From: Oopsacas minuta
Taxonomy: Eukaryota > Porifera > Hexactinellida > Lyssacinosida > Leucopsacidae
Direction of reading: 5' to 3'
Assembly (NCBI GenBank): GCA_024704765.1
Contig: JAKMXF010000343.1
Coordinates: forward strand, 124,001-188,000
DNA: 64,000 nucleotides
Shown here piece after piece: positions 11,501 to 26,511 of this stretch (its first letter is position 1; every line of letters starts with the position of its first letter). The notes beneath the pieces are model-generated. The model worked only from the letters and a program-made list of their open reading frames with translations. It ran no database searches and was not told the DNA's origin. The translations under genes were made by a program, and so were the position numbers.

Positions 11501-13583
11501 TCATAATTTCTATGAAGATAAACTAGCGGAAGATAGTACAAGTAGGGCCAACACGTACGAGGCGAAATTCGTCGTGGAATTAGCTTTGTATTTAGTGAAA
11601 CGCGGCTATAAACAAGATGAAATTACTATTCTTACATTCTATAATGATCAGAAGTATTTGATTGAAGATAGCCTCGCGAAAAGAATCCGCGATAATGTAA
11701 TTAAAGTGAGTACTGTTGATAAATTTCAAGGTGAAGAGAATGAGATAATTCTACTCTCAATTGTCAGGGGTAATAAGGAGAATTATATCGGCCACTGCTG
11801 TGTGGATAATCGTACAGGTGTAGCCTTCTCAAGGGCTAGGTCAGGATTCTATGTTATCGGGAATGGAAATAGTTTTCGTATCGCGAGCAAGAAAACAACC
11901 TCTGGGCTATGGGAGAGAATTCTAGATCTATTTACAGAATTGAATTGTATTGGCAGTAGTTTACAATTATACTGTAGATTACATGGAGAATTTTATGACG
12001 TTGTAAACAGTGAAGATTTCAAAAGAATAAACGCCGATGGTTGTTTCAAAAGTTGTGAAAAAAGTGCAACTATTAATCTTTCACAAAAATGTAATAAATC
12101 ACATCCCTGTGGTCATCATTGTCTTGGAAAAATCGGAGAAGATTGCAGTCAAATTCCTTGTCTTTTTAACAAAACAAAACAAATGAATTGTGGACACGAA
12201 TTACATTTTCCATGTTCTCTCTCTACCTCTGATGTCTTATCATTGAAATGTGAAATTAAATGTGAATTCATGTTGAAATGCGGCCATGCATGTAAAGGCA
12301 CATGCTTCTTATGTTACCATGGTAACCATTTGGAATGTATAGAGAAATGTGGTCGGAATTTAGTTTGTAATCATGACTGCAGTGAGAACTGTCATTATCC
12401 GTACGAATGTCCGCCGTGTAGGAAAGTTATGACCAACAATTGTGAACATATTAAGAGCTCAATTCTCTGTGGAGATTCGCGAGTTTTGTGTACAAAGCCT
12501 TGTGAGTGGAAATGCGAGCATTTGGAATGTACAATGAAATGTTCTGAAATATGTGACAGGCCTCGTTGTAACGATAGATGTAGTTTATTGTTAAACTGTG
12601 GGCATGTGTGTATGGGTATTTGTGGAGAGAAATGTCCACCTATCTGTCGAAAATGTAAATCTTTTGATGAGAATTTCCAGAAGTATTTCGGTGATGAACA
12701 GAACGCCTTCGCTAATTTTATTATTTTACAAGATTGCGGGCATATTTTTGAAGTTTCAGGACTGGATAGACATGTCAAGAAATCTCTAAAAACCGCAGGA
12801 ATTAACCAATTACCACAATGTCCTAAATGCTCAACATTTATACTAAAGCCATTCAGATACCAAAAACAAGTAAATCGGATTATTTGCAATATCGAAAAAG
12901 TTAAACACAGAATTGCGAAAGACAATATTGAAATTATTCAAGAAAACTTGGAAAAACTTAGGGAATTTTTGTCACAAAACATTTTGCATATTCAGCTACT
13001 CAAACAATTAGAAAAAACCCCAATCTTTATGACATTACAAGGAGATTGCAAGTACACAAATCTTCATATTTTCAGCGAACTTTTGAAAATTCTTGTTGCA
13101 TTTTTTACACAAGATTACCCACTTGAAGTATGGACAGAAGATACACCGATAATGAACTTTTTCAATTCAGAACAATTGGAATATCTCTTGAATATTTCCC
13201 CGAAAGATTCAAAACCTGATGGCCAGCGTGTGCTAAAGGAATTGCTGTTAAAATTCCGAATATGCCCTCTGTACACAATTTTCAAACTTGCCGATTCGGA
13301 CAAACTTCAATTATGGGAAAATAAGCTATTTACAGAAATCAAGACTAAGTTTAACAGCCAAACAGCTGCAGGGGTAATGGATGAAATGTTTCTAGCATTT
13401 TGTGAAGCTTTTCTCTTCAGAATTAACGAAAGTTATAATTTGAATTTCCCAGCAATGAAATATGAAAGTTTTAGAAGAAAAGTAACTGATAATGCTATAG
13501 GCTGGGGAGTATGTATAGATGATCATGTCTATGAAATTCTAGAAGGGAAAGAACCGAATTCGTGTCCAGTTTGTAAGAAATAA
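8537..13583 (+). CDS. ZNFX1: ZNFX1-type NFX1 zinc-finger SF1 helicase (one frameshift)
   Basis: About 1,681 residues if one extra base near 9657 is discounted; vertebrate ZNFX1 is about 1,900. Starts MSSRHRARS at 8537. The N-terminal part contains YLDIHFKLLREDM, typical of ZNFX1. The frame switches between VINKETQN (first frame, stop at 9703) and SVQLTIKFHNGFEEKFEF (second frame). The helicase core follows: P-loop GPPGTGKTHV (about 10024), VDEAGEV box (about 11180), VDKFQGEENEIILLS and GVAFSRARSG (about 11720-11850). NFX1-type Cys/His fingers span about 12085-12660 (CGHACKGTC, CNHDCSENC, CGHVCMGIC). Known family role: a cytoplasmic or mitochondrial dsRNA sensor in vertebrate antiviral defence and a germ-granule RNAi helicase in nematodes. 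No intron was seen. Confidence 0.92.
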
Positions 13584-13998
13584 CTTCTGAAAAGAGAGAT
13601 TTGATACTTTATTATCTTTATATTTTATATGTTAGCCCAGCGGGTGTTAATTATTAATTAAGTTAGTTTGTGACGTCATAGATGTTATGCTATGTATTAT
13701 TGTGTCTGTTATACACATTGAATGAATTAGATATATTACTGTAGCCAAGATTTTTCGTATTATTGGTTCCTTCAAATCTACTTAATCGGGACAATTTTCA
13801 GGCAGGATTTGGCCCAGTCCATCGAAATAACTTACCAAAATATTGTTCACTCCTAATCGTGAAAAAAACTTGCAGAATGCTGCAGATATATCCATTTAAC
13901 ATTGAAGTATAAAAAACAAATAATAAACAAATAATTGATATTATAGACATCGAAATTGATAAATCTTATATTTTCTTATGGCCAAGAAGGTATAACTC
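13584..13998. other. Intergenic, no gene seen
   Basis: AT-rich spacer between the convergent ZNFX1 gene and the minus-strand truncated TRAF-like gene; presumably holds both 3' ends. No repeat family was recognised with confidence. Confidence 0.5.
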
Positions 13999-14898
13999 TT
14001 AGGACTTGATGGGATATTTCCTTAGAAGTCTATTTTTCTTCGAAACCTCTTTCTTCAAAACCTCTTTCTCATTAACCTCTTTCTCATTAACCTCTTTCTT
14101 CAAACTCTCCAATGTCTTTTGTTGCTCTATTGACTTACGTGTTAATTCTGTAACCTTTCTTTCCAACTGGTCTACCTTATTAACTGTATACATCATGGTC
14201 ATGTTTAGATGTTTAAACTCATCAGTGCTCTTGTGGTCCATTAATTCACACCTCTTGATAGTTTCTTTACAACCAAAATTCTTGTAATCACAAGCCACAA
14301 GCTCGTTAGGACAATCCACTTTTAAATGAGACGCTATCATTCTACGTTTCAAGCTAGCAGTACAGTCGTTGGGGCAAGTTACAACAAACTCATTACACAT
14401 TCCATTATGAAGTTGTATATCCATGAATTGTATTTCCAGGTTACAATATTCACATGACACTTTCCTAAGTTCGCATTTTTTCATATGAAACTCCGTTTCA
14501 GATCGTCTTAAATTCATTATACAATTGTTGGGACAATTTGTAATGAATTCTTCACACACACCAAGGTGTATCTCCACCTCACTTATAGTTCCATTCCATT
14601 TACACCCTCTGGTTGCTAAGGGACATCTAACTTTGAGAGTAGCAATTCTTTTCCTAGAGCGTACCATGGGGATAACGTCTGTACCCGGATTACTACAAGA
14701 TGCACAAACAGGAGTTTGTTCTTCTCCAAACTGAGAAGCGTTACGCATAATTCCTTTACATTTCGTACATAAATAATCCTCACATTCCAATTCACCTAAC
14801 CTGTCGATTAGCAAATCTGTGTTATATCCAGATCCGTTTTCTACATTCAAAAGTATGTCTGTATTGTCAATAGAATTATACGTTTTTCTAGTCGCCAT
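13999..14898 (-). CDS. Truncated TRAF-like protein, second subfamily
   Basis: Paralogue of the gene at 6757-8076 (MATRKTYNSID start at 14898), 299 residues against 439. It keeps the GYNTDLLI motif, RING-like cluster (CTKCKGIM...CASC), fingers (CPLATRGCKWNG, CPNNCIM, CPNDCTA, CDYKNFGCKETIKRCEL) and the beginning of the coiled coil. It then ends in a short Lys/Glu repeat (VNEKEVNEKEVLKKEVSKK) encoded by a tandem 15-base duplication. The C-terminal domain is missing, so it could be a dominant-negative form, a finger-only adaptor or an early pseudogene. The open frame suggests it is still translated. Confidence 0.75.
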   Translation of the reverse strand: MATRKTYNSIDNTDILLNVENGSGYNTDLLIDRLGELECEDYLCTKCKGIMRNASQFGEEQTPVCASCSNPGTDVIPMVRSRKRIATLKVRCPLATRGCKWNGTISEVEIHLGVCEEFITNCPNNCIMNLRRSETEFHMKKCELRKVSCEYCNLEIQFMDIQLHNGMCNEFVVTCPNDCTASLKRRMIASHLKVDCPNELVACDYKNFGCKETIKRCELMDHKSTDEFKHLNMTMMYTVNKVDQLERKVTELTRKSIEQQKTLESLKKEVNEKEVNEKEVLKKEVSKKNRLLRKYPIKS

Positions 14899-14945
14899 TT
14901 TTTGGGGATTTATACGAGTTATGACGAAGCTAAAGAACTGCGATT

Positions 14946-15030
14946 ATTAACGTGATATAACCAATGGAATATATGTTACATTGACTGTTTGGGACTATAT
15001 TTATACAATGTTAGACTGCGAGATATGCAG
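14946..15030. mobile_element. Family-1 MITE fragment
   Basis: Carries the internal family-1 block GATATAACCAATGGAATATA ... GTTTGGGACTATATTTATACAA without either complete terminal repeat. Confidence 0.6.
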
Positions 15031-15046
15031 GTAAGAATTTTACATA

Positions 15047-15286
15047 TACCGTAAACTGGGGCTACTTTGGCCCACTGGGTTTGCTTTAGCCCAAATATTG
15101 AAATTTGCTTACGTATCGAATAGATATTGTATTTGTATTCGAAATTGTCTACCGACATTTGAAGATTCGTTAAACATTTGGCTAGTCATTTTCAAGTATA
15201 ATACTGAATCTAATCGAGTTTCTTTGAAACTTTGATATTTGGGCTAAAGCAAACCCAGTGGGCCAAAGTAGCCCCAGTTTACGGTA
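15047..15286. mobile_element. MITE with about 52-bp near-perfect inverted repeats
   Basis: Begins TACCGTAAACTGGGGCTACT and ends with its reverse complement. The arms pair from 15047 to about 15098 and from about 15235 to 15286 with few mismatches, leaving a loop of about 135 bases. TA at both edges suggests a TA target site. The arm identity implies a recent insertion. It lies in the divergent 5'/3' gap between the truncated TRAF gene and the 3' end of AFG3L2. Confidence 0.85.
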
Positions 15287-15417
15287 TCGTGTTTCGTATA
15301 ACGGCACAGTTGACTTTACTGACGATAAAAATATCCAAAAGTTTATTAAAGCAATCGGAACTAGCTTAATTACTTAAATCATTATTTAATAATACAACAC
15401 TAAGGTAAATAAACAAA

Positions 15418-20103
<4,686 letters not shown>

Positions 20104-20205
20104 ATTTTTGACTAAATACCATACAATAATTCACATTTAATAGTTTGGTAATAGCTGAGTCGGATTGGGCTACCAGGACACCTGGGTCACTGCTCCACTG
20201 GGTAA

Positions 20206-20383
20206 TACAGCCAACTCCAGTTATATCGAAACTCAGGTGACCACGATAAGTAATTTGATATAACCGATGGAATATAGGTTAGTTTGAGGCTTAGGACCAT
20301 ATTTGTACAATTTCAAACTTCTATATAAGCGGGTATTCTCATATCCCTGTGTGTTCTATATTACTAACGGGAGGTGAATTTAT
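20206..20383. mobile_element. Family-1 MITE upstream of AFG3L2
   Basis: TACAGCCAACTCCAGTTATA at the left; GATATAACCGATGGAATATA, GGACCATATTTGTACAATTT and TATAAGCGGGTATT internally; ACTAACGGGAGGTGAATTTA at the right. Its right end is mutated. It occupies most of the gap between AFG3L2 and TRAF copy E. Confidence 0.8.
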
Positions 20384-20498
20384 GTTGATAATAAAAACGA
20401 TAATAATAATAATTTGAAAGTGTAACACGACAAGAATGATAAAACAACAAAATATATTTATACAATAATTCTAATGCAAATTATAACTTCAGTTAAGT

Positions 20499-21991
20499 TT
20501 ATTGAATACATACACTAATCTCTAATTCAATGCAATCATCTTTGATAAATTCTTTTGTAATATCAGATCTGGGGAATCTAGCAATTGTGTTAGGAGAAGA
20601 AAAATCTCCTTGTTCCTGAACTTCAATCAATTTAGCTCCTAGTTTTTTTGTGTGGTTCGGTTTGTCATTACAGATCTGGGAGGTTATAAATAATGCTTTG
20701 AAAGGCCGAGTTAGTTTATCAAAATTAAATCCATCCTTAGGGTGGAATTTAATCACGAAATTATCTCCAGGAGTGGAGTCTAGCATAAGCGTAAAGATAT
20801 ATGTGTCAGCTTGGAACTGTTCTTGTAGATGTACGTAATAGCGATACCTCGGACGTATATCTTCCATCTTTATTTTCCAGTATAGATTTGTGATCTTAGG
20901 TAAAATTTGCTTTAAAATTTCAGATTTGTTTAGTTTTGCCTCTGTTTTTAATGATTCTATTTCTTGAGACATTTGTTCCATCATTTCGCCCTGTTTCATC
21001 AGGATCTCTTCCATTGCACTGAGTTTCAATTCAGTGTGTTCAGTCCTCTTCTCTCCAAATGCTGATTGAGTTCCTTCCTCTTGATTAGTCCTACTTCACA
21101 CTTGTACTTTATAAACGGACACTCTATCATCTTTTCAACACATTCTTCCTCTATGTGTTGTGCCATATTGTTTCGGCAAGCCACTGTGCCACATCCTAGT
21201 TCACATGTTAGTGGCATTTTTGGACACTCTACCAGATGAATTGTCATTTCACAAGCTTTGAAATCTATGTGACAGTACTCACAAGGTATCATACGTTGTA
21301 CACACTTTTCATTCACATGCATATCGAGTTCATCACGTGGTAACTCTATTCCACATCCTAGTTTGCATTTCTCTACCACACGACCACAATCTTTCTCTAG
21401 ATGATGTGCCATATCCTTACGACACACCACTGTGCCACATTTAAGTTCACACTTAAGTGGCATTTTTGGACACTTTTCTATATGATCTGGCATATCACAA
21501 ACTTTGAAATCTGTCTGACAATGCTCACAAGGTATTTCTCGAAAATTACACTGTTCACTGACATGTATGGATAGCTCATGACGTGGTAACACTATATCAC
21601 ATCCTAGTTTACATTTCTCATGAACATGACTACACACATCAAGATGGTTCTCACATTCTCCTAGTGTTCCTAGCCATTCACAGCCCCGTTGGAACAAGGG
21701 ACACGAGCACTTGAGTGAGAGAACTGTGTCCCTCACGTATATATTTGGGTGTGTTTGTTCCTCTCCCTTGGTACAACAGGAACAAAATTGTTCCCCAGTA
21801 CTCGATATACACGCTTCTCTTAGAATTCCTTGGCAACGCTTACAAATTAAGAGTACACTCTCTCTGTCTGACAAATTTTCAGTTAGAATATCTTTCCTAA
21901 AACCTAGAAAGAGGGAGGAACCCCCTCTTCTAAGTCGACACAAATCTGTTCCTTTCTCAGACTTAATGATTTCCAAGGAAATATCTGCCAT
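20499..21991 (-). CDS. TRAF-type zinc-finger/MATH protein, copy E (one frameshift)
   Basis: MADISLEIIKSEKG starts at 21991. The conserved N-terminus, RING-like cluster and two CKLGC finger units are intact. At about 21053 one G is missing (TTGGAGAGAAG where other copies read TTGGAGGAGAAG), so the first frame ends NQHLERRGLNTLN and the coiled coil plus MATH domain are read in the next frame to 20499 (MKLSAMEEIL ... ELEISVCIQ). With that base the protein would be about 496 residues and otherwise intact, so assembly error or a very young lesion is likely. The 5' flank matches copy C and the spacer to copy F matches the B-C spacer. Confidence 0.82.
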
Positions 21992-22156
21992 TTATTCCTG
22001 TTACAAAAAGTTATTAAAACAACAACAAAATAGAACACCAAACAAAAATATCATAAATATATCCTACTTCTAAAGTAACCATAATTATTTATACATTACA
22101 AATATCTCAATATATTTATACAATAATTCTAATGTAAATTATAACTTTAGTTAAGT

Positions 22157-23956
22157 TTATTGAAAACATACACTAATCTCGAAGTCAAAGCAATTATCTT
22201 TGATAAACTCTTTTGCAATAACAGATCTAGGGCATTTAGCAATTGTGTTAGGAGGGGAAAGATAATCTTGTTCCTGAACTTCAATCAATCTACCTCCTAG
22301 TTTTTTTGTGTACTTCGGGTTGTCATGACAGATCAGGGAGGTTATAAATACTGCTTTGAAAGGCCGAGTTAGTTTATCAAAATCAAATCCATCCTTAGGG
22401 TGGAATTTAATCACGAAATTATCTCCAGGAGTGTACTCTAGCATAAGCGTAAAGATATATCTACCAGTTTGAAACAGTTGTTGTACATGTGTGGGAAAAA
22501 AGTAATGGAGATCACGCCTCCAACTTTTCTCTTCCATTTTTATTTTCCAGTATAGATTTGTGATTTTAGGTGAAATTTGCTTTAAAATTTCTTTGTTTAG
22601 TTTTGCCTCTGTTTTCAATAATTCCATTTCTTGAGACATTTGTTCCATCATTTCGCTCTGTTGCATAACAATCTCTTCCATAGCACTGAGTTTCAATTCT
22701 GTGTGTTCAGTCCTCTTCTCCTCCAAATGCTGATTGAGTTCCTTCCTCTTGATTAGTCCTACTTCACACTTGTACTTTCTAAACGGACACTCTATCATCT
22801 TCTCTACACATTCTTCTTGTATGTGTTGTGCCATATTGTTCCGGCAACCCACTGTGCCACATCCTAGTTCACATGTTAGTGGCATTTTTGGACACTCTAC
22901 CAGATGAATTGTCATTTCACAAGCTTTGAAATCTATGTGACAGTACTCACAAGGTATCATACGTTGTACACACTTTTCATTCACATGCATATCGAGTTCA
23001 TCACGTGATAACTCTATTCCACATCCTAGTTTGCATTTCTCTACTACACGACCACAATCTTTCTCTAGATGATGTGCCATATCCTCACGACACATCACTG
23101 TGTCACATTTTAAATCACACTTAAGTGGCATTTTTGGACACATTTCTATATGATCTGGCATATCACAAACTTTGAAATCTGTCTGACAATGCTCACAAGG
23201 TATCATACGTTGTTCACACTTTGTATTCACATGCATATCGAGTTCATCACGTTGTAGCGCTATTCCACAGCCTAGTTTGCATTGCTCTATCACACGACCA
23301 CAATCTTTCTCTAGATGATGTGCCATATCCTCACGACACATCACTGTGCCACATTTTAAATCACACTTAAGTGGCATTTTTGGACACTTTTCTATATGAT
23401 TTGGCATATCACAAGCTTTGAAATCTTTCTTACAATGCTCACAAGGTATTTCACGAAGTTTACACTTTTCACTGACATGTACTTTTAGCTCATGACGTGG
23501 TAACTCCATATCACATCCTAGTTTACATTTCTCATGAACATGACTACATACTTCAAGATGGTTCTCACATTCTCCTAGTGTTCCTAGCCATTCACAGCTT
23601 CGTTGGAACAAGGGACACGAGCACTTGAGTGAGAGAACTGTGTCCCTCACATGCATATTCGGATGTGTTTGGTCCTCTCCCTTGGTACAACAGGAACAAA
23701 ATTGTTCCCCAGTACTCGATATACACGCTTCTCTTAGAATTCCTTGACAACGCTTACAAACTAGGAGTACACTCTCTCTGTCTGACAAATTTTCAGTTAG
23801 ATTATCTTTCCTAAAACCTAGAAAGATTCCTCCCTCACCTCTTACTCGACACAGATCTCTTCCTTTCTGAGACTTAAGAATTTCAACACCTCTTGTCGCT
23901 CCCCCGCTGGGTGAAGTTGTCCCTTTTGTCTCTTTTTTTATTTTACCCCAAAACAT
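22157..23956 (-). CDS. TRAF-type zinc-finger/MATH protein copy F with ZNFX1-like 5' end
   Basis: Intact, 599 residues from ATG at 23956 (MFWGKIKKETKG). The first about 25 residues do not match other TRAF copies. GTTSPSGGATRG and the upstream DNA (TTTGTATTGTTTAGTTCAAA) match the beginning of the ZNFX1 gene at 8515-8605 (TTTGTATTATTTAGTTCAAT; SSRGGATRG). From VEILKSQKGRDLCRVRGEGG onward it is a normal family member with the RING-like cluster (CKRCQGIL, GEQFCSCC), three CKLGC-type finger units of about 83 residues each, a coiled coil and a MATH domain ending DFEISVCFQ. It is the longest copy. The fusion suggests recombination that gave a TRAF gene a ZNFX1-type promoter and first codons. Confidence 0.9.
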   Translation of the reverse strand: MFWGKIKKETKGTTSPSGGATRGVEILKSQKGRDLCRVRGEGGIFLGFRKDNLTENLSDRESVLLVCKRCQGILREACISSTGEQFCSCCTKGEDQTHPNMHVRDTVLSLKCSCPLFQRSCEWLGTLGECENHLEVCSHVHEKCKLGCDMELPRHELKVHVSEKCKLREIPCEHCKKDFKACDMPNHIEKCPKMPLKCDLKCGTVMCREDMAHHLEKDCGRVIEQCKLGCGIALQRDELDMHVNTKCEQRMIPCEHCQTDFKVCDMPDHIEMCPKMPLKCDLKCDTVMCREDMAHHLEKDCGRVVEKCKLGCGIELSRDELDMHVNEKCVQRMIPCEYCHIDFKACEMTIHLVECPKMPLTCELGCGTVGCRNNMAQHIQEECVEKMIECPFRKYKCEVGLIKRKELNQHLEEKRTEHTELKLSAMEEIVMQQSEMMEQMSQEMELLKTEAKLNKEILKQISPKITNLYWKIKMEEKSWRRDLHYFFPTHVQQLFQTGRYIFTLMLEYTPGDNFVIKFHPKDGFDFDKLTRPFKAVFITSLICHDNPKYTKKLGGRLIEVQEQDYLSPPNTIAKCPRSVIAKEFIKDNCFDFEISVCFQ

Positions 23957-24039
23957 TTGAACTAAACAATACAAATAAAATTACAGCTAATAGGCAATAG
24001 ATTTAATTATTAATAGTATAATACAAATATTCAATTAAT

Positions 24040-24189
24040 AGTCTACTCCCATTATATGGAAGTCAGAAATTGTACAAATATGATCCAAAACAGTCAAAGT
24101 AATATACTTTCATCAGCTATACCCGCTCCGCTTTTATCAAAGTAATTACCGCGGTCCCTTGAGCTTCGATATAACTGGAGTTGAGAGTA
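24040..24189. mobile_element. Family-1 MITE
   Basis: CTACTCCCATTATATGGAAG at the left; CAAAGTAATTACCGCGGTCCCTTGAGCTTCGATATAACTGGAGTTGA at the right (read in pieces). It lies just upstream of copy F. Confidence 0.7.
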
Positions 24190-24274
24190 CAAAATCTTAC
24201 AATTTATACATTCTTCCGGTACAATTAATAATATCATATAAATACATTTATTTACAAATTCAAAGTAAACAAAA

Positions 24275-24648
24275 ATGATATCACATCCTAGTTTACATTT
24301 CTCATGAACATGACTACATACTTCAAGATGGTTCTCACATTCTCCTAGTGTTCCTAGCCATTCACAGCCTCGTTAGAACAAGGGACACGAGCACTTGAGT
24401 GAGAGAATTGTGTCCCTCACATGCATATTCGGATGTGTTTGGTCCTCTCCCTTGGTACAACAGGAACAAAATTGTTCCCTAGTACTCGATATACACGCGT
24501 CTCTAAGAATTCCTTGACAACGGGTACAAACCAGGAATGTATTATCTCTGTCTGACAAATTTTCAGTCAAAATATCTTTCCTAAATCCTCGAAATATTCC
24601 AGCCTCGTCTTCGACACGACACAGATCTGTCAGCATTTTATCTGCCAT
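24275..24648 (-). pseudogene. TRAF-type copy G, N-terminal fragment with nonsense codon
   Basis: MADKMLTDLCRVEDEAGIFR starts at 24648. The RING-like cluster and the first finger are conserved, but TAA replaces the CAA of SCPLFQRGC near 24375. Homology continues (RGCEWLGTLGECENHLEVC ... CKLGC) and then stops abruptly at about 24277, where AT-rich unrelated DNA begins. The finger array, coiled coil and MATH domain are missing. A remnant of array 2. Confidence 0.85.
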
Positions 24649-25251
24649 TTATTCTACCACCGGTAACTTATAACTTTTCGTATCTTGCACAAAAATAATT
24701 CCGCAATACCTACGCACTTCTTATCCACTTCCAAATGTTCTTAAATGTAAATAATTAATACTGTGTCTCATAGGCATACAAACTATTGGAGTACTCCTTT
24801 AGGCATTTCATAGAACTGAATGAAGTAATACTATACTTTTGAAATCAAATACAGTAAATATTGTATTCTTATATCCACATGTATTCCCTGAAATAATAAT
24901 ATTTACCTAGAAAGTATCAGGCATATTATAACGGGCGGCGGAGCTAGCAAAATTTCAAATTTACAAACTGTGCCGACAAGTATTCAATAAGTGAATTAAT
25001 CAAAATGCTTAATTATTCTAGGCACTGTATTCTAATGTTTGGCTGCCATTATAATGCCTGCCTCGAAATTTATGAATATTGTCGGCAGAGTTTGTAATTT
25101 TGATTTTTTACTATTCAAAATGGACATAATTTGACAAATTGCATTAACACGAGCTGGAATGTTTATTTGTGTATAAATAAGAAAACATACCGTCGCATAA
25201 GGATAATTGTGCATAAGGATAAAAAAGTACAAAATTATAAAAAGTGATCTT
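24649..25251. other. Intergenic, no gene seen
   Basis: AT-rich gap between pseudogene G and the 3' end of copy H. No exon, repeat family or RNA gene was recognised. Confidence 0.5.
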
Positions 25252-26511
25252 CTAAAGTAGAAATAAAAATATTTCGAATTCGATTCCTCCCTCTTTGACA
25301 TATTCATCTGTAATTTCAGATTTAGGGAATGTAGCAAGTTTTATTTTGAGTTTAGAACTTCGATAATCTTCTTTCTTCACCTCAATCATTTCACTCCTGA
25401 ATTCCTTTGTGCCTTTGGTGTTGTTATGACAGATCAGATGAATTACTAATTCTGCTTTGAAAGGCCATTTCAGATTTTGATAACCACGTCCATCTCGAGG
25501 GTAGAATTCAATCAGCATAGTAGCAATATTGCATGAAAATTGAAGCTCAAATAGATATCCAGCAACTTGAAAGTTTACTTGGGCTGGGATTGTAAGATTT
25601 TTGAAATTCATTATATTTTCAATATTGTTAATTCGCCATTCTAGTTTTGTAGCTTTAGTTATGAAAAGTAGAGTTTGTTTCAATTCTCTAGCTTCTATTT
25701 CTAAATCTTCAACCTTGTGAGTCAGCTGTTCAGTTTCTGCTTTTACTAATTCCGTTTCTTTGCTCTGTTGCATAATAATCTCTTCCATAGCACTGAGTTT
25801 CAATTCTGTGTGTTCAGTCCTCTTCTCCTTCAAATGCTGATTGAGTTCCTTCCTCTTGATTAATCCTACTTCACACTTGTATTTTCTAAACGGACACTCT
25901 ACCTTCTTCTCTACACACTCCTCCTCTAGGTGTTGTGCCATGTCCTCACGACACAAGATTATGCCACATCCTAGTTCACATGATAGTGGAATTTTCTGAC
26001 ACTTTTCCAGATGGTTAAGCATATCATAAGGCGTAATCCCTCTCTGACAATGCTCACAAGGTATTTTACGAAATGTACACTCTTCTCTTATATGACTAGA
26101 TAGCTCATGACGTGGTAACACTATATCACATCCTAGTTTACATTTCTCATGTACATGACCACACAGATCTAAGTGGTTCTCACATTCTCCTAGTTTTCCT
26201 AGCCAATCACAGCCCCGGTTGAACAAAGGACACGAGCACTTAAGTGGAAAGACTGTGTTACTTACATGTGCATTTTGGTGAGTCTGTTCCCCCTTTTTAG
26301 AACAACAAGAGCAAAATTGCTCTCCGCTAGTAGTTGATATGCATGCTTCTCTTAGAATGCCTTGACAACGGGTACAACTCAGGAATGTATTGTCTCTCTC
26401 TGTCAAATTTTCAGTTAGAATATCTTTCCTAAAACCTAGAAATTTTCCTCCCTCTCCTCTGACCCGACACAGATCTCTTCCTTTCTCAGACACAAGAATG
26501 TTAAGAGCCAT
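25252..26511 (-). CDS. TRAF-type zinc-finger/MATH protein, copy H (intact)
   Basis: Single exon, 419 residues, start MALNILVSEKG at 26511. Shared N-terminus GRDLCRVRGEGGKFLGF, RING-like cluster (CTRCQGIL, GEQFCSCC), TRAF fingers with a single CKLGC unit, CPFRKYKCEVGLIKRKEL, a coiled coil and a MATH-like domain from LEWRINNI to EIFLFLL. One finger unit, as in copy D, but a strongly different MATH domain. It is the outermost member of array 2. Confidence 0.9.
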   Translation of the reverse strand: MALNILVSEKGRDLCRVRGEGGKFLGFRKDILTENLTERDNTFLSCTRCQGILREACISTTSGEQFCSCCSKKGEQTHQNAHVSNTVFPLKCSCPLFNRGCDWLGKLGECENHLDLCGHVHEKCKLGCDIVLPRHELSSHIREECTFRKIPCEHCQRGITPYDMLNHLEKCQKIPLSCELGCGIILCREDMAQHLEEECVEKKVECPFRKYKCEVGLIKRKELNQHLKEKRTEHTELKLSAMEEIIMQQSKETELVKAETEQLTHKVEDLEIEARELKQTLLFITKATKLEWRINNIENIMNFKNLTIPAQVNFQVAGYLFELQFSCNIATMLIEFYPRDGRGYQNLKWPFKAELVIHLICHNNTKGTKEFRSEMIEVKKEDYRSSKLKIKLATFPKSEITDEYVKEGGIEFEIFLFLL

